From positions 1-50,926 of the forward strand of contig SVGY01000018.1 in assembly GCA_015056145.1 (NCBI GenBank): a stretch of 50,926 bases of DNA, given 5' to 3'. The DNA comes from Clostridiales bacterium. GTDB taxonomy: Bacteria > Bacillota > Clostridia > Christensenellales > Aristaeellaceae. The position numbers and the translations under genes are program-made. Position 1 is the first letter of the stretch; each line of letters begins with the position of its first letter. The notes under the pieces were generated by a model, which was not told the DNA's origin, did no database searches, and worked only from the letters and a program-made list of their open reading frames with translations. Below are positions 1-9,034 of this stretch, piece after piece.

Positions 1-1340
1 CTTCCTTCCTTTTTCTTTCGGGAAAAAGGAAGCGAAAAACCATGCGACACGCTCGCTCTGGTCAAATCCCCTTTAATTGCGATTTTTTCGGGGCGGGAGC
101 ACACATTCACCGGACAGGCGGTGTATGATGGGTTGCTCTCAGTTTCTTGCCGTGGCAACGGTGTGCTCCTTTTCGCCCCGAAAAAACGCAGGGGGATTTG
201 CCTACGCTCGCTACAGTCGCGGTGCGGGGAGGAACTTGGCTTCTCCAACGCTCTCCTGGTCGAGGACTTGGGTGACAGGTAGTGTTTGTTGGCTTCAAAA
301 TGTGAGAAATGTGAATTGGATGGAAGTCATTGTTTTGCCTCCATTGCGCCTCCAGCAATGCGAGACGGAGTGTAGCCAAGGTGCTGACATGGCGATGGTG
401 ACTGTCGTCATAATCCAACTGTAATCCGACGGACGCCATTCGCCTCCATTGCTCCTCGAGCAAGGTGAAGCGGAGAACAGCCAAGCTGCTCCCCGCACCG
501 CACACAGGTCGTTCAATCGTCGCAGCAGGCACTACCATGCCTGCTGCTCGTTTCACTCCCCACCTGCGGGTCGCTTTGCCCTTCGGGCAAGTGTCCACAG
601 GACACACGCTTCCCTCCGGTGCAATAGCGACCGACGCAAAATCCCCCTGCCCGTTTCCGGGACGGAGGAAGGGAGCACGGCCTAATCCAATATACAATGA
701 GAGCATATCAAACGGCAGAGTGACGCTGATTGCGACCGCCGTCCCGGGAATGGGCTATAAAGGGATTTTGCCAAAGAGAGCGTGTCGCTTGGTTTTTGCC
801 TACTTTTTGCCGAAACAAAAAGTAGGGAACCCCCGCCGTACCGCTGGCAGGGGAAGAACATCATTATTCGGTTACAAAATATTTCATCTATGTGCAAAGA
901 CAGATTCGAGAAAAACATCTCATCCGCATGAAGCGAAAAAAAGAGACTTCCTTCCTTTTTCCCGAAACAAAAAGTAGGAACCCCCCGCCGTACCGCTGGC
1001 GGCGGTGAGCTATCACTTGCCAAAAAACACCCAGCATAAAGTCTTTCTTCATTGTGGCTTATCAACCCAACAAACGCCCTAAGCTCCAAACCCATCGAAA
1101 AAGAAGAGCATTAGAGAAGTCAAGTTCCTCCCCGCACTGCACACAGATCGTTCAATTGTCGCATCAAAGCCCGCAATGCCAGCCCTGACGATTGCCAACC
1201 GGGAGTTTCGCATGGTTTTTGCCTACTTTTTCCCGAAACAAAAAGTAGGAACCCCCCGCCGTACCGCTGGCGGCGGTGAGCTATCACCTGCCAAAAACAC
1301 CCAGCATATCGTCTTTCTTCATTATGGGTAATCCACCCAC
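1..1340. repeat. Long hairpin-rich mosaic repeat, left copy
   Basis: No credible gene lies here. The open frames overlap each other on both strands, lack ribosome sites and match no family I know. The block is almost the same as parts of 38930-41870, in the same orientation, about 39 kb away. It carries stem-loops: 1-28 (CTTCCTTTTTC facing GAAAAAGGAAG), a 111-nt hairpin at 79-189, a stem of GCAGCAGGCA facing TGCCTGCTGC near 520-550, TTGCCC/GGGCAA and GTGTCC/GGACAC near 575-605, and CTACTTTTT/AAAAAGTAG near 800-830, 960-980 and 1220-1245. One 105-base unit (339-443) is also found in the tandem array at 38971. The left edge is cut by the window. Function unknown; it behaves like an interspersed non-coding element. 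Confidence 0.8.
79..189. repeat. 111-nt long imperfect hairpin, copy 1 of 3
   Basis: The arms are about 27 nt long (GCGATTTTTTCGGGGCG then GGAGCACAC, facing GTGTGCTCC then TTTTCGCCCCG and AAAAAACGC). The apex is about 55 nt and holds a smaller CACCG/CGGTG stem. The same 111-nt length recurs at 39853-39963 and 40917-41027. It could be a structured RNA or a cruciform-type DNA element. No neighbouring gene explains it. Confidence 0.6.
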
Positions 1341-1487
1341 CCCTCTTCCTTCAACAATAAAAAAACCTCCACCCCAAATCACCCCCATCCCCCGGCGAAT
1401 CCCCCAAATATGACAAAAATATTTCTTCCCCATGCATGAAAAAAACAAAAACATTCGTTGAATAATCGATAAGCCAAATATAGGGTA

Positions 1488-1516
1488 TTGATTTTATTGG
1501 GCTTTCACGGTACAAT
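1488..1516 (+). promoter_or_regulatory. Probable sigma-A promoter of the peptidoglycan-binding lipoprotein gene
   Basis: TTGATT (-35) is separated by 17 bases from TACAAT (-10). It lies about 90 bases upstream of the likely start codon at 1608 and nothing else intervenes. This is a prediction from consensus match only. Confidence 0.5.
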
Positions 1517-1607
1517 AATACTGGATTCGTCCCATTATGCGGGGAAGGATTCCTTCAAAAGATTGTAACAATTTCAGCGGGGTATCCCCATGAAAGGTGT
1601 GTATGGA

Positions 1608-3395
1608 ATGAAGAAAACCGTTTATCACAACAACAGAAAGGCTTCCCTGAACAAGCGCCTGCTGCTGGCAGCCCTGCTGGTTTGCGCCTGCGTGGTTATG
1701 AGCGCCTGCTATATGGAGCCCGACCGTGTGGTGGATGACCCCGCCAACGCCAATATCGGCGGCGCTCAGCAGTTCCAGACGGTGGTAACCAATACTCCCG
1801 TGCCCACCAACACGCCTACTCCCACCCCCAGCGCAACGGATGCATCCACCAATGTGGACTGGTCCAGCTGGACTTTCGGAGAGCCCACCAATCCGCCCAG
1901 CAATCAGGGCGGCCAGAGCCCTGTCACCATCACTGTGGGCGTTAATACCAGCACCCCCAGCCCCGGACCCACCCTTCCCTCCGGCGGCAATAGCGGCGGT
2001 AGCTCCGGTGGCTCCTCCGGTGGCAGCTCTGGCGGCAGCTCTGGCGGATCCTCCGGCGGTTCTTCCGGCGGCAGCACCAGCACCTCCCTTAAGGAGGGCA
2101 GCAGCGGCTCCGAAGTAAAGCAGGTGCAGCAGCGCCTGAAAGACCTTGGCTACTACAAGGGCAGCGTGGACGGCGCCTTCGGCCCCGGCACCACCAGTGC
2201 CGTTAAGGATTTCCAGCGTAACAACGGCCTTTCCGTGGATGGCAAGGTCGGCCCCCAGACCAAGCGTGTGCTGTTTTCCTCCAGCGCTATCCGTGCCGGT
2301 GCAAGCAACGCCAATCAGCCTTCCGGTAACGGCAACAGCGGCGGCGGCAGCAGTGGCGGCAGTTCTTCCGGCAATACCTCCACCTATACCAACGGCAAAA
2401 CCAACATTTATCTGCAGCTGGGCTCCAGCGGCTCCCAGGTGAAGATCCTGCAGAACCGGCTCATCGTGCTGGGTTACCTTACCGGTACTGCCGACGGCGA
2501 ATTCGGCGAGACTACCGAGGCAGCCGTGAAGGCCTTCCAGAAGCGCAACAGCATTTACGATGACGGTATCGCAGGCCCCACCACCCTTACCAAGCTGTAT
2601 TCCTCCTCTGCCAAGAAGGCTTCCGCTGTGGTGGCCAATCTGGGCACCCTCCGGGAGGGCGAAAACGGCGCAGGCGTACGCACCCTGCAAAAGCAGCTGA
2701 AAAACCTGGGCTACTACACCGGCAGCGTGGATGGCGATTACGGCCCCGGCACCGTTGCCGCTGTGACCGCCTTCCAGGTGGATCACGGCCTCACTCCGGA
2801 CGGCGTTGCGGGCAAGGCCACTCAGAACGCCATTTATGCAGCCGTCAACGGCGGCAGCACCTCCTCCGGCGGCGGTTCCGGCGGATCCTCCGGCGGCAGC
2901 AGCAATCCCAGCAACTACGGTGCAACGGCCTCTTCCAACGGCTATACCACCATCAGCGCAAACAAGGGCAACCCCACGGACGTGCAAAGCATGCAGAGTG
3001 CCCTCTCCTCCCGTGGCTACTACAGCGGCACCCCCGACGGCAAGTACGGCTCCGGTACCGAGCAGGCTGTGCGTGACTTCCAGTCCGCCATGGGCCTGAG
3101 AGTGACCGGCATGGCTGGCCCCACTACCCAGCGCCTGCTTTACGGCGGCACCAGCGCCAGCGGCAGCTATTCCAAGCTTGAGCCCGGTTCCTCCGGCTCC
3201 AAGGTCAAAACCCTGCAGTACGCCCTCTACGAGCTGAAGTACTACGACGGCGACATCACCGGCACCTACGACATCGCCACCGAGAACGCCGTCATCTCCT
3301 TCCAGCTGGCCCACGGACTGGAAGCCGACGGCATCGCCGGCCAGCAGACCCAGGCCGTGCTCTTCTCCTCCGAAGCCAAGCCCTATGTGGACTAA
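1608..3395 (+). CDS. Lipoprotein with five peptidoglycan-binding (PG_binding_1) domains
   Basis: I recognise no catalytic domain, so this is probably a wall-associated, membrane-anchored binding protein. The N-terminus has a basic stretch, a hydrophobic core and a lipobox-like VMSAC ending at Cys34, followed by a Pro/Thr/Ser-rich region. Long GGSS repeats (about residues 126-155) act as a flexible linker. Five PG_binding_1 modules follow at roughly 161-225, 268-333, 347-412, 449-514 and 524-590. Each has the typical pattern of a Val-x-x-Leu-Gln helix, LGYY-x-G, DG-x-(F/Y)G, AV-x-x-FQ and DG-x-(A/V)G. An upstream ATG at 1590 is in frame, but AAAGGTG sits well placed for the ATG at 1608 (595 aa), which I chose. 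The usual partner of such modules is a hydrolase (SleB, NlpC/P60, amidase). None is fused here or adjacent. The next gene, 42 bases on, is a secreted protein. Confidence 0.85.
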   Translation: MKKTVYHNNRKASLNKRLLLAALLVCACVVMSACYMEPDRVVDDPANANIGGAQQFQTVVTNTPVPTNTPTPTPSATDASTNVDWSSWTFGEPTNPPSNQGGQSPVTITVGVNTSTPSPGPTLPSGGNSGGSSGGSSGGSSGGSSGGSSGGSSGGSTSTSLKEGSSGSEVKQVQQRLKDLGYYKGSVDGAFGPGTTSAVKDFQRNNGLSVDGKVGPQTKRVLFSSSAIRAGASNANQPSGNGNSGGGSSGGSSSGNTSTYTNGKTNIYLQLGSSGSQVKILQNRLIVLGYLTGTADGEFGETTEAAVKAFQKRNSIYDDGIAGPTTLTKLYSSSAKKASAVVANLGTLREGENGAGVRTLQKQLKNLGYYTGSVDGDYGPGTVAAVTAFQVDHGLTPDGVAGKATQNAIYAAVNGGSTSSGGGSGGSSGGSSNPSNYGATASSNGYTTISANKGNPTDVQSMQSALSSRGYYSGTPDGKYGSGTEQAVRDFQSAMGLRVTGMAGPTTQRLLYGGTSASGSYSKLEPGSSGSKVKTLQYALYELKYYDGDITGTYDIATENAVISFQLAHGLEADGIAGQQTQAVLFSSEAKPYVD

Positions 3396-3437
3396 GCCTC
3401 CCAAAGGCATCAACCAAAAGAAACGGATGTTTACATC

Positions 3438-3953
3438 ATGAAGAAACCCATTGCCTTGCTCCTGTGCCTGGTGATGTGCCTCGCAGCCCTGCCGGCCACG
3501 GCCGAAAGCGTCGTGGAGATGGACACCCTCACCATGAATGACGGCTTCACCTTTGCCGTGCCTGCCAACTGGGTTTACCGCAACATCTCCGACCAGGAGC
3601 GGCAGCAGGATCACCTGTTCCTTGTGGCCTTCGGCACGGAGGAGGACCTGATGCTCATCTGCACCATGGAACCCGTTCAGACCGGCGTCACCCTCGCTGC
3701 ACGCAGGGATCAGATGCTGAGCCAGACCGGCTTTTGCCAGGTGGAGATCATCATAAACGAAAAGGGCGCAGAGGTGCTCCTCTTCCGCCATGAAGACGGC
3801 ATGCTGGGCGGGTATGAGTTTCTGCTGAACGATAACACACTCATCACCTTCCTTTACGGCTGCATCAGCGACGGCAGGCCCCTCAGCGACAATCCCTTCT
3901 CCCGCAATGTACTTGACCAGGGCGCAAACAGCCTCTGCTTTTTGGAGAAATAA
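3438..3953 (+). CDS. Small secreted protein, DGFTFA-x-P family, paralogue 1
   Basis: This 171-aa protein has a clear signal peptide (MKKPIALLLCLVMCLAALPATA, cut after about residue 22). The mature part opens with the family signature: T-(L/M)-(T/N)-x-DGFTFAVP-x-NW-x-Y. It continues with a central NEKGAEVLLF strand and ends SLCFLEK. Close relatives follow at 4081 and 4627, and others lie on the minus strand at 32472 and 34972. The pattern of a predicted beta sandwich opened by an F-x-x-P-x-x-W motif resembles PsbP/DcrB-like (DUF1795) folds. That is an inference, and no function is assigned. The ribosome site is weak (GGATG about 10 bases upstream). A terminator follows. Confidence 0.8.
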   Translation: MKKPIALLLCLVMCLAALPATAESVVEMDTLTMNDGFTFAVPANWVYRNISDQERQQDHLFLVAFGTEEDLMLICTMEPVQTGVTLAARRDQMLSQTGFCQVEIIINEKGAEVLLFRHEDGMLGGYEFLLNDNTLITFLYGCISDGRPLSDNPFSRNVLDQGANSLCFLEK

Positions 3954-3968
3954 ACCGGCCCCCCACAA

Positions 3969-3997
3969 ACCCCGCCGTATGTACCGGCGGGGTTTTC
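3969..3997 (+). terminator. Rho-independent terminator
   Basis: CCCCGCCG and CGGCGGGG form an 8-bp stem around a 7-base loop, followed by TTTTCT. It closes the unit that ends at 3953. Confidence 0.75.
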
Positions 3998-4011
3998 TCT
4001 GCCCAAAAACG

Positions 4012-4040
4012 TTTACTCTGCCCGCCCGATGTGATACAAT
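4012..4040 (+). promoter_or_regulatory. Probable sigma-A promoter with extended -10
   Basis: TTTACT, a 17-base spacer, then TACAAT preceded by TGA (extended -10). It lies between the terminator and the gene at 4081, so the next two secreted-protein genes are probably a separate transcription unit. Confidence 0.55.
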
Positions 4041-4080
4041 GTCCTAAAGAAAATCAACCCATGAAGGAGACCATTATCCT

Positions 4081-4596
4081 ATGAAGAAATTCCTTGCCTT
4101 TTTTACCGTGCTGATGTTTTTGTGTACCGCCGCCCTGGCGGACAGCGCAGACCCCATCATCCCCCTGGAAACCCTCACCATGGAGGACGGCTTTACCTTT
4201 GCCATCCCCGCCCAGTGGAGCTACCTGCCCGTTACCGAGGAAATGGACGCCCAGAACATCTTCCTTACAGGCTTTGATTTCAACGACTCCATCATGGTTA
4301 CTGCCTTTATGTACCAGCTGGAAGAAGGGCTTACCCTGACCGACCATATGGGCAAGATTTCCTCCAGCGAGGAATACGGCAGCATGGAGGTTATCACCAA
4401 CGAAAAGGGCGCCGAAGTTCTGGTATACGAATACAAGGACGGCACCATCAAGGGATACGAATTCCTGCTGGATAACGGCTACATCGTGCATTTCATGTAC
4501 GGCTTCGTCAATCTGGACAAGCCCATCATGGAGCACCCCGGCATGGAAGCCATGGTCAACGATGCCGTCAACAGCCTTTGCTACACCGAAAAATAA
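4081..4596 (+). CDS. Small secreted protein, DGFTFA-x-P family, paralogue 2
   Basis: 171 aa with a signal peptide cut near residue 20 (ends AALADS). It carries the signature TLTMEDGFTFAIPAQWSY, a central NEKGAEVLVYEYKDG, then GYEFLLDNGYIVHFMYG and a C-terminal NSLCYTEK. Length and layout match the gene at 3438, so the two arose by duplication. AAGGAGA about 11 bases before the ATG is the ribosome site. The gene probably shares a promoter with the next one (30-base gap). The molecular role is unknown. Export to the cell surface or medium is the only safe statement. Confidence 0.8.
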   Translation: MKKFLAFFTVLMFLCTAALADSADPIIPLETLTMEDGFTFAIPAQWSYLPVTEEMDAQNIFLTGFDFNDSIMVTAFMYQLEEGLTLTDHMGKISSSEEYGSMEVITNEKGAEVLVYEYKDGTIKGYEFLLDNGYIVHFMYGFVNLDKPIMEHPGMEAMVNDAVNSLCYTEK

Positions 4597-4626
4597 CCTG
4601 CGCCTGACGCAAAGGAGAGAATCACC

Positions 4627-5226
4627 ATGAAGAAATTTCTTGCCATCATAACCATGCTGATGCTGCTTTTCACCTACGCATCAGCCCTGGCGGAAGCGGA
4701 GCCCATGCCTGCCGAAACCACCGAGACCGAAGCCCCTGCACCCGAAGCCACTGAAACCGAAGCTCCCGCCGCCGAAGCTCCCGCCGAAATCAAGCTGGAG
4801 CAGCACACCATGGAGGACGGCTTCACCTTCTCTATTCCCAAGAACTGGAACTACCGGGAGCTCATGGGCGACGAAACGGAGCTGGGCATCTTCCTGCAGG
4901 GCTACGATCTGTCCGCCAACATGACCGTTACCGCCATTATGGAAAGCATTGACGTGGGCATCACCCCCGCCATGCTGGCCGATGTCATGTGCCAGAACAC
5001 CGCATCCTTTTACACTGCCACGGTGGTGAAAAACGATCAGGGCCAGGAGCTGATCCTCTTCGTTACCGCCAACGGCGCAGGCATGGGCTACATCGTTATC
5101 GACCCCAGCGGCGCCATGATCACCTTCCTCTTCCGCCACGCCGACGACTCCATCGTCATCGCCGACGAAGCTCTGACTCAGCTGATGGCGCAATGCGCAC
5201 AGAGCGTCTATTTTGTGACGGAGTAA
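4627..5226 (+). CDS. Small secreted protein, DGFTFA-x-P family, with acidic Pro/Thr linker, paralogue 3
   Basis: 199 aa. A signal peptide (cut after about residue 22) is followed by a low-complexity segment of about 35 residues, rich in Glu, Ala, Pro and Thr (repeats of TETEAPA). The family domain comes next: HTMEDGFTFSIPKNWNYRE, a central NDQGQELILF and a C-terminal SVYFVTE. The linker is absent from paralogues 1 and 2, which suggests the domain is held away from the cell wall. CAAAGGAGAG precedes the ATG. A palindromic repeat starts about 20 bases after the stop codon. Confidence 0.8.
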   Translation: MKKFLAIITMLMLLFTYASALAEAEPMPAETTETEAPAPEATETEAPAAEAPAEIKLEQHTMEDGFTFSIPKNWNYRELMGDETELGIFLQGYDLSANMTVTAIMESIDVGITPAMLADVMCQNTASFYTATVVKNDQGQELILFVTANGAGMGYIVIDPSGAMITFLFRHADDSIVIADEALTQLMAQCAQSVYFVTE

Positions 5227-5239
5227 GGGCGGGGTGAGC

Positions 5240-5627
5240 CCTGCGGGGGGCCTTCTTTTCTTCTGTGCCAGAAGAAAAGAAGCAAAAGAAGACCGCATTT
5301 ATTATCAAGGTTGGGTGCAAAAAGAGACTGCTGTATACCGGCAGTCTCTGGCTGTCAAAAAATGCGCAGGGTGCAGGGGGATCATCCCCCTGCCGGGTGT
5401 GGGCAGAGCCCACATTCCTTATGCCGCAGCACCTTCAAGAAAGCACAGCGAGCACCGAAGGTGCAAGATTTGCGGCTTTGACTGACAAGAATGAGGTTTT
5501 TCGACAAGCTGAGACTGCTGTATACCGGCAGTCTCTTTTTTTGTGTATGGTTTTTTTGCGGGATGGGGGGGATTTTGGGAGAAATCCTTGCTTTTTCTGG
5601 CAGGACGTATCCTGAGTGATGAATCAT
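5240..5627 (+). repeat. Hairpin repeat (family A) plus duplicated small hairpins downstream of a gene
   Basis: No gene is seen here. At 5252-5282 a perfect stem (CTTCTTTTCTTCTG facing CAGAAGAAAAGAAG, 3-base loop) is followed by CAAAAGAAGACCGCAT. This is copy 1 of an interspersed family of 12 in the window. Two copies of a second hairpin (GAGACTGC facing GCAGTCTC) lie near 5327-5350 and 5511-5535, the second with a T run. Confidence 0.8.
5511..5542 (+). terminator. Possible terminator
   Basis: GAGACTGC/GCAGTCTC stem followed by seven T residues. It would stop read-through from the secreted-protein genes toward the convergent LRR gene. Confidence 0.5.
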
Positions 5628-6884
5628 TCAGTAGGTGTAGGGGATGTCATTTTCAATGGCGTAGGTTTCGGCGTAGCTGCCTTCGGTTACAGTGAGGGTG
5701 AGGGAAGGGCAATCTTGGAACGCATTTACGCCAATAGAGGTAACGCTGTCGGGGATATTGATACTTTCCAGGGATTTACAAGCAGAAAATGCATTATCAC
5801 CGATAGAAGTAATGCCGTCAGGAATGATGATGTTTTGCAGGAATCGACAAGCATAAAATGTATCATCACCGATAGAAGTGACACTGTCTGGGATGTTGAT
5901 GCTTTGCAGGGATCGGCAAGCATAAAAGGCTCCATCACCGATATAAGTAATACTGTCAGGGATAGTGATACTTTGCAGGAAATGGCATTCATCGAACGCA
6001 TAATCACCGATGCAGGTAACACCTGCAGGGATACTGTACTCAGTCTTTTCTTTATGCGTACGGGAATAAGTCACCAGTCGAATTTCATCTTTGCTTTTGA
6101 AAAAAAGAACACCATCCATTACTTCAAGGCAGGAATGATTTGAAGATACATTGATCTCTGTTAGATCACTACAGGATGAAAAAGGATTCGCACCGATGGA
6201 GGCAACGCTGTCCGGAATGGTGATGCTTTGCAAGGAGCGGCAACTCGAAAAAGCAGCATTTCCGATGGAAGTAACGCTGTCCGGAATAGTGATGCTTTCC
6301 AGTTTTTCGCAGCCATAGAACGCCTCATCACCAATGGAAGTAACACCAGCGGGAATACAGTACTCCACTGCACCAAGAGCGTTAGGATAAGTTACCAATC
6401 GAGTCTCTTGCTCGCTTTTGTAAAAAAGGACACCGTCTTTTACTACAAGGCAGGGATGGGTTGAAGAAACATTGATTTCTTTCAACTTTGTACACCTATA
6501 AAACGGATTAGCGCCTATGGAAATAACACCATCAGAAATGGTGACGCTTTGCAAAGAATCGCAAATCGAAAACGCATTATCTCCAATAGAGGTAACGCTG
6601 CCGGGAATGGTGACGCTTTGCAGGTATGCGCGATAGGAGAATGCCTCATCACCGATGGAAGAAACAACATATCCATCTAATTCATCGGGAATTACTATTT
6701 CGGAAGAGTGTTCTATTTGAAAATAATAAACAATCTCCGCCGTGCCATCCTCCAGCAGAATATAGGAAAAGTCACCGGACTGATACACCGTGGGTTCATT
6801 TTCCTCCGCCATTGCAGGCAGAATGGGCAGTGCAATGAACATTGCGAGAACAAGCGAAATTAACGAAAGAAATCGATGCTTCAT
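5628..6884 (-). CDS. Secreted BspA-type leucine-rich-repeat protein (418 aa)
   Basis: The N-terminus is a signal peptide (MKHRFLSLISLVLAMF…LPAMAEE). Most of the rest is LRR_5/BspA-type repeats of about 23 residues with the core [19 protein letters not shown]. Two non-LRR islands interrupt them (NPF-x-x-C-x-L-x-EINVSS … CLVVKDGVLF), and a C-terminal cap ends [19 protein letters not shown]. Such beta-solenoids sit on the surface or are secreted and often bind host or microbial partners. The ligand here is unknown. There is no cysteine lipobox, unlike the two neighbouring paralogues. GGAGGG precedes the ATG. It is the shortest of three tandem copies. Confidence 0.85.
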   Translation of the reverse strand: MKHRFLSLISLVLAMFIALPILPAMAEENEPTVYQSGDFSYILLEDGTAEIVYYFQIEHSSEIVIPDELDGYVVSSIGDEAFSYRAYLQSVTIPGSVTSIGDNAFSICDSLQSVTISDGVISIGANPFYRCTKLKEINVSSTHPCLVVKDGVLFYKSEQETRLVTYPNALGAVEYCIPAGVTSIGDEAFYGCEKLESITIPDSVTSIGNAAFSSCRSLQSITIPDSVASIGANPFSSCSDLTEINVSSNHSCLEVMDGVLFFKSKDEIRLVTYSRTHKEKTEYSIPAGVTCIGDYAFDECHFLQSITIPDSITYIGDGAFYACRSLQSINIPDSVTSIGDDTFYACRFLQNIIIPDGITSIGDNAFSACKSLESINIPDSVTSIGVNAFQDCPSLTLTVTEGSYAETYAIENDIPYTY

Positions 6885-6920
6885 CCTATGTACCCTCCTT
6901 GGGGATTTTTATTTATAATG

Positions 6921-6949
6921 ATACTACCATATTTTTTGTTATGAATCAA
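6921..6949 (-). promoter_or_regulatory. Probable promoter of the 418-aa LRR gene
   Basis: On the minus strand TTGATT is 17 bases from TAGTAT, which is preceded by TGG (extended -10). An almost identical copy lies before the next LRR gene, so the promoter was duplicated together with the gene. Confidence 0.5.
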
Positions 6950-6960
6950 GAAATCAAAGG

Positions 6961-6988
6961 AAAACCCCGGCCTTGTACAGGCCGGGGG
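6961..6988 (-). terminator. Terminator of the 634-aa LRR gene
   Basis: CCCCGGCCT/AGGCCGGGG stem with a 5-base loop, followed on the minus strand by TTTTCC. A near-identical copy lies at 8988-9016. Confidence 0.75.
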
Positions 6989-7006
6989 AAAAGTTGGCTG
7001 ATGAGG

Positions 7007-8911
7007 TTAATCGTTCAGCCAGTCGATATATGGGGCAGAGGTATAGGGGATACGGTTTTCGATGGCGTAGGTTTCGGCGTAGCTGCCTTCGGTTACAGAG
7101 AGGGTGAGGGAGGGGCAGTCATGGAACGCCAAGTATCCGATAGAAGTAACGCTGTCGGGAATGGTGACGCTTTGCAGAGAACCGCAGTATGCAAACGCCC
7201 AGTCTCCGATAGAAGTAACGCTATCCGGAATACTGACGCTTTGCAGGGAACTGCAGTTCATGAACGCATAATCACCGATAGAAGTAACGCTGCTGGGAAT
7301 TGTGACGCTTTGCAGGGAGTCGCAGTAATAGAACGCATTGTCGCCAATCAAAGCAACACTATCTGGAATATTTATGCTTTGCAGAGATCTGCAAAAAGAA
7401 AACGCTCCGTTGCTGATAGAGGTAACACTATTGGGGATGGCGACGCTTTGCAGGGAGTGGCAGTTATTGAAAGCAAAATCACCGATAGATGTAACACTTT
7501 CGGGGATGGTGATGCTCTGCAGGGAATTGCATGGGCAGAACGCATAATCATCGATGGATGTAACGCCGGCAGGAATGCTGTACTCTGTTGCACTAAGCGT
7601 GAGAGTATAGGTAACCAGTCGCATTTCTTTTTTGTTTTTGTAAAAGAGGACGCCGTCTTTTACTTCAAGGCAGGGGTGCTTTGGTGCAACGATGATTTCT
7701 GTCAGATTTACGCAGTATGCAAACGGATTTTCGCCAATGGTAGTAACGCCGTCGGGAATGGTGATGCTTTCCAGAGCTACACATTCATAAAACACCGCAT
7801 CGCCGATAGAAGTAACGCTGTCTGGAATGCTGATGTTTATCAGTTTTCTGCATCTATAAAATGCTTTATCGCCAATGGAGGTAACGCCATCCGGAATGCT
7901 GATGTTGGTCAGTGCTTCGCATCCATAAAATGCACAATCACCGATAGAGGTAACGCCATCCGGAATGCTGATGTTGGTCAGTGCTTCGCATCCATAAAAT
8001 GCACAATCACCGATAGAGGTAACGCCATCCGGAATAGCGATACTCTGCAAGGATTCGCAGTTGCAGAACACATAACCGTCAATGGAAGTCACTCCTGCAG
8101 GAATGCTGTACTCCGTTGCACTGAGCGTGAAAGGATAATTCACCAGTCGCATTTCTGCTTCGCTCTTGTAAAAAAGGACATGGTCTTTTATTTCAAGGCA
8201 AGGATGATTTGGTGCGACGATGATTTCTGTCAGATTTTCGCAGATTGCAAACGGATTTGCGCCAATGGTAGTAACGCTGTCGGGTATGGTAATGCTTTGC
8301 AGGGAGTTGCATAAACAGAATGCATAATCACCAATAGAAGTAACGCTGTCGGGAATGGTGATGCTTTGCAAGGATTCGCAGTACAGGAAGGCCTCATCTC
8401 CGATAGAGGTAACGCTTCCAGGAATCACAATACTTTCCAGGGAGTCGCAGAGGTAAAACGCTTCATCGCCGATAATTTGAATTCCTTCCGGAATGGAGTA
8501 TTCATGCACCGAAGCCTTATTGGGAAATGCGATTAAGCGCTTATCCGCTTTGCTGAAAAGAACGCCATCTATAACCGCAAAGTAAGGATTTTCAGGAGAG
8601 ACAATAAATTCCTTTACAGAAGACCATGGATTCCCGGCAATAGAAGAAACCACATGCCCATCCAATTCATCAGGAATCGTTATCTTGACTTTTCGAGCAG
8701 AATAGTCCACAATCTCCGCCGTGCCATCCTCCAGCAGAATGTATGTGAATTCTCCACAGACATACTCCGTAGGCGTAGCAGCCACCTCAGCCTGGCTGGG
8801 CGCATCATCCACCTCAGCCTGATTGGCCGCATCATCCTTCTTGCCGCATCCGCACAGCACCATGATGATCATCAAAGAAAGAGCGATCAAACGAAGAAAT
8901 CGACGCTTCAT
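7007..8911 (-). CDS. BspA-type leucine-rich-repeat lipoprotein (634 aa)
   Basis: A short signal peptide ends in a lipobox VLCGC (Cys about residue 22), so the protein is probably anchored to the outer face of the membrane. After a linker (about 23-50) come a short non-LRR entry domain and LRR_5-type repeats of 23 residues. Two island modules interrupt them ([16 protein letters not shown] … CLE-(I/V)-KD-x-VLFYK). The C-terminal cap ends PYIDWLND, as in the 703-aa paralogue. Within it, one 69-base unit is duplicated exactly (7881-7949 and 7950-8018), which adds one 23-residue repeat. The gene has its own duplicated promoter (8948-8976) and terminator. Confidence 0.88.
   Translation of the reverse strand: MKRRFLRLIALSLMIIMVLCGCGKKDDAANQAEVDDAPSQAEVAATPTEYVCGEFTYILLEDGTAEIVDYSARKVKITIPDELDGHVVSSIAGNPWSSVKEFIVSPENPYFAVIDGVLFSKADKRLIAFPNKASVHEYSIPEGIQIIGDEAFYLCDSLESIVIPGSVTSIGDEAFLYCESLQSITIPDSVTSIGDYAFCLCNSLQSITIPDSVTTIGANPFAICENLTEIIVAPNHPCLEIKDHVLFYKSEAEMRLVNYPFTLSATEYSIPAGVTSIDGYVFCNCESLQSIAIPDGVTSIGDCAFYGCEALTNISIPDGVTSIGDCAFYGCEALTNISIPDGVTSIGDKAFYRCRKLINISIPDSVTSIGDAVFYECVALESITIPDGVTTIGENPFAYCVNLTEIIVAPKHPCLEVKDGVLFYKNKKEMRLVTYTLTLSATEYSIPAGVTSIDDYAFCPCNSLQSITIPESVTSIGDFAFNNCHSLQSVAIPNSVTSISNGAFSFCRSLQSINIPDSVALIGDNAFYYCDSLQSVTIPSSVTSIGDYAFMNCSSLQSVSIPDSVTSIGDWAFAYCGSLQSVTIPDSVTSIGYLAFHDCPSLTLSVTEGSYAETYAIENRIPYTSAPYIDWLND
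7881..8018 (-). repeat. Exact tandem duplication of a 69-base LRR unit
   Basis: Two consecutive 69-base copies are identical base for base, whereas the other LRR units in the gene have diverged. This points to a recent slippage or unequal-crossover event. It keeps the frame and lengthens the solenoid by one turn. Confidence 0.85.
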
Positions 8912-8947
8912 CCTATGTACCCTCCTTGGGAATTTTTATTTATAATG

Positions 8948-8976
8948 ATACTACCATATTTTTTGTTATGAATCAA
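8948..8976 (-). promoter_or_regulatory. Probable promoter of the 634-aa LRR gene
   Basis: TTGATT, 17 bases, TAGTAT on the minus strand, the same as at 6921-6949. The surrounding 60 or so bases are nearly identical as well. Confidence 0.5.
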
Positions 8977-8987
8977 GAAATCAAAGG

Positions 8988-9016
8988 AAAACCCCGGCCT
9001 TGTACAGGCCGGGGGG
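8988..9016 (-). terminator. Terminator of the 703-aa LRR gene
   Basis: CCCCGGCCT/AGGCCGGGG stem, duplicate of the element at 6961. On the minus strand it is followed by TTTTCC. Confidence 0.75.
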
Positions 9017-9034
9017 AAAAGTTGGCTGATGAGG

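Noticed and set aside
107..1095. Several overlapping open frames of 70-200 codons on both strands in the left mosaic block
   Set aside because: They overlap in several frames, have no ribosome sites, and repeat in the right block with frame-breaking differences. The hairpin repeats explain them.
1494..3968. 824-codon minus-strand open frame opposite the peptidoglycan-binding gene
   Set aside because: It is alanine/glycine-rich antisense of the GGSS linkers and has no ribosome site.
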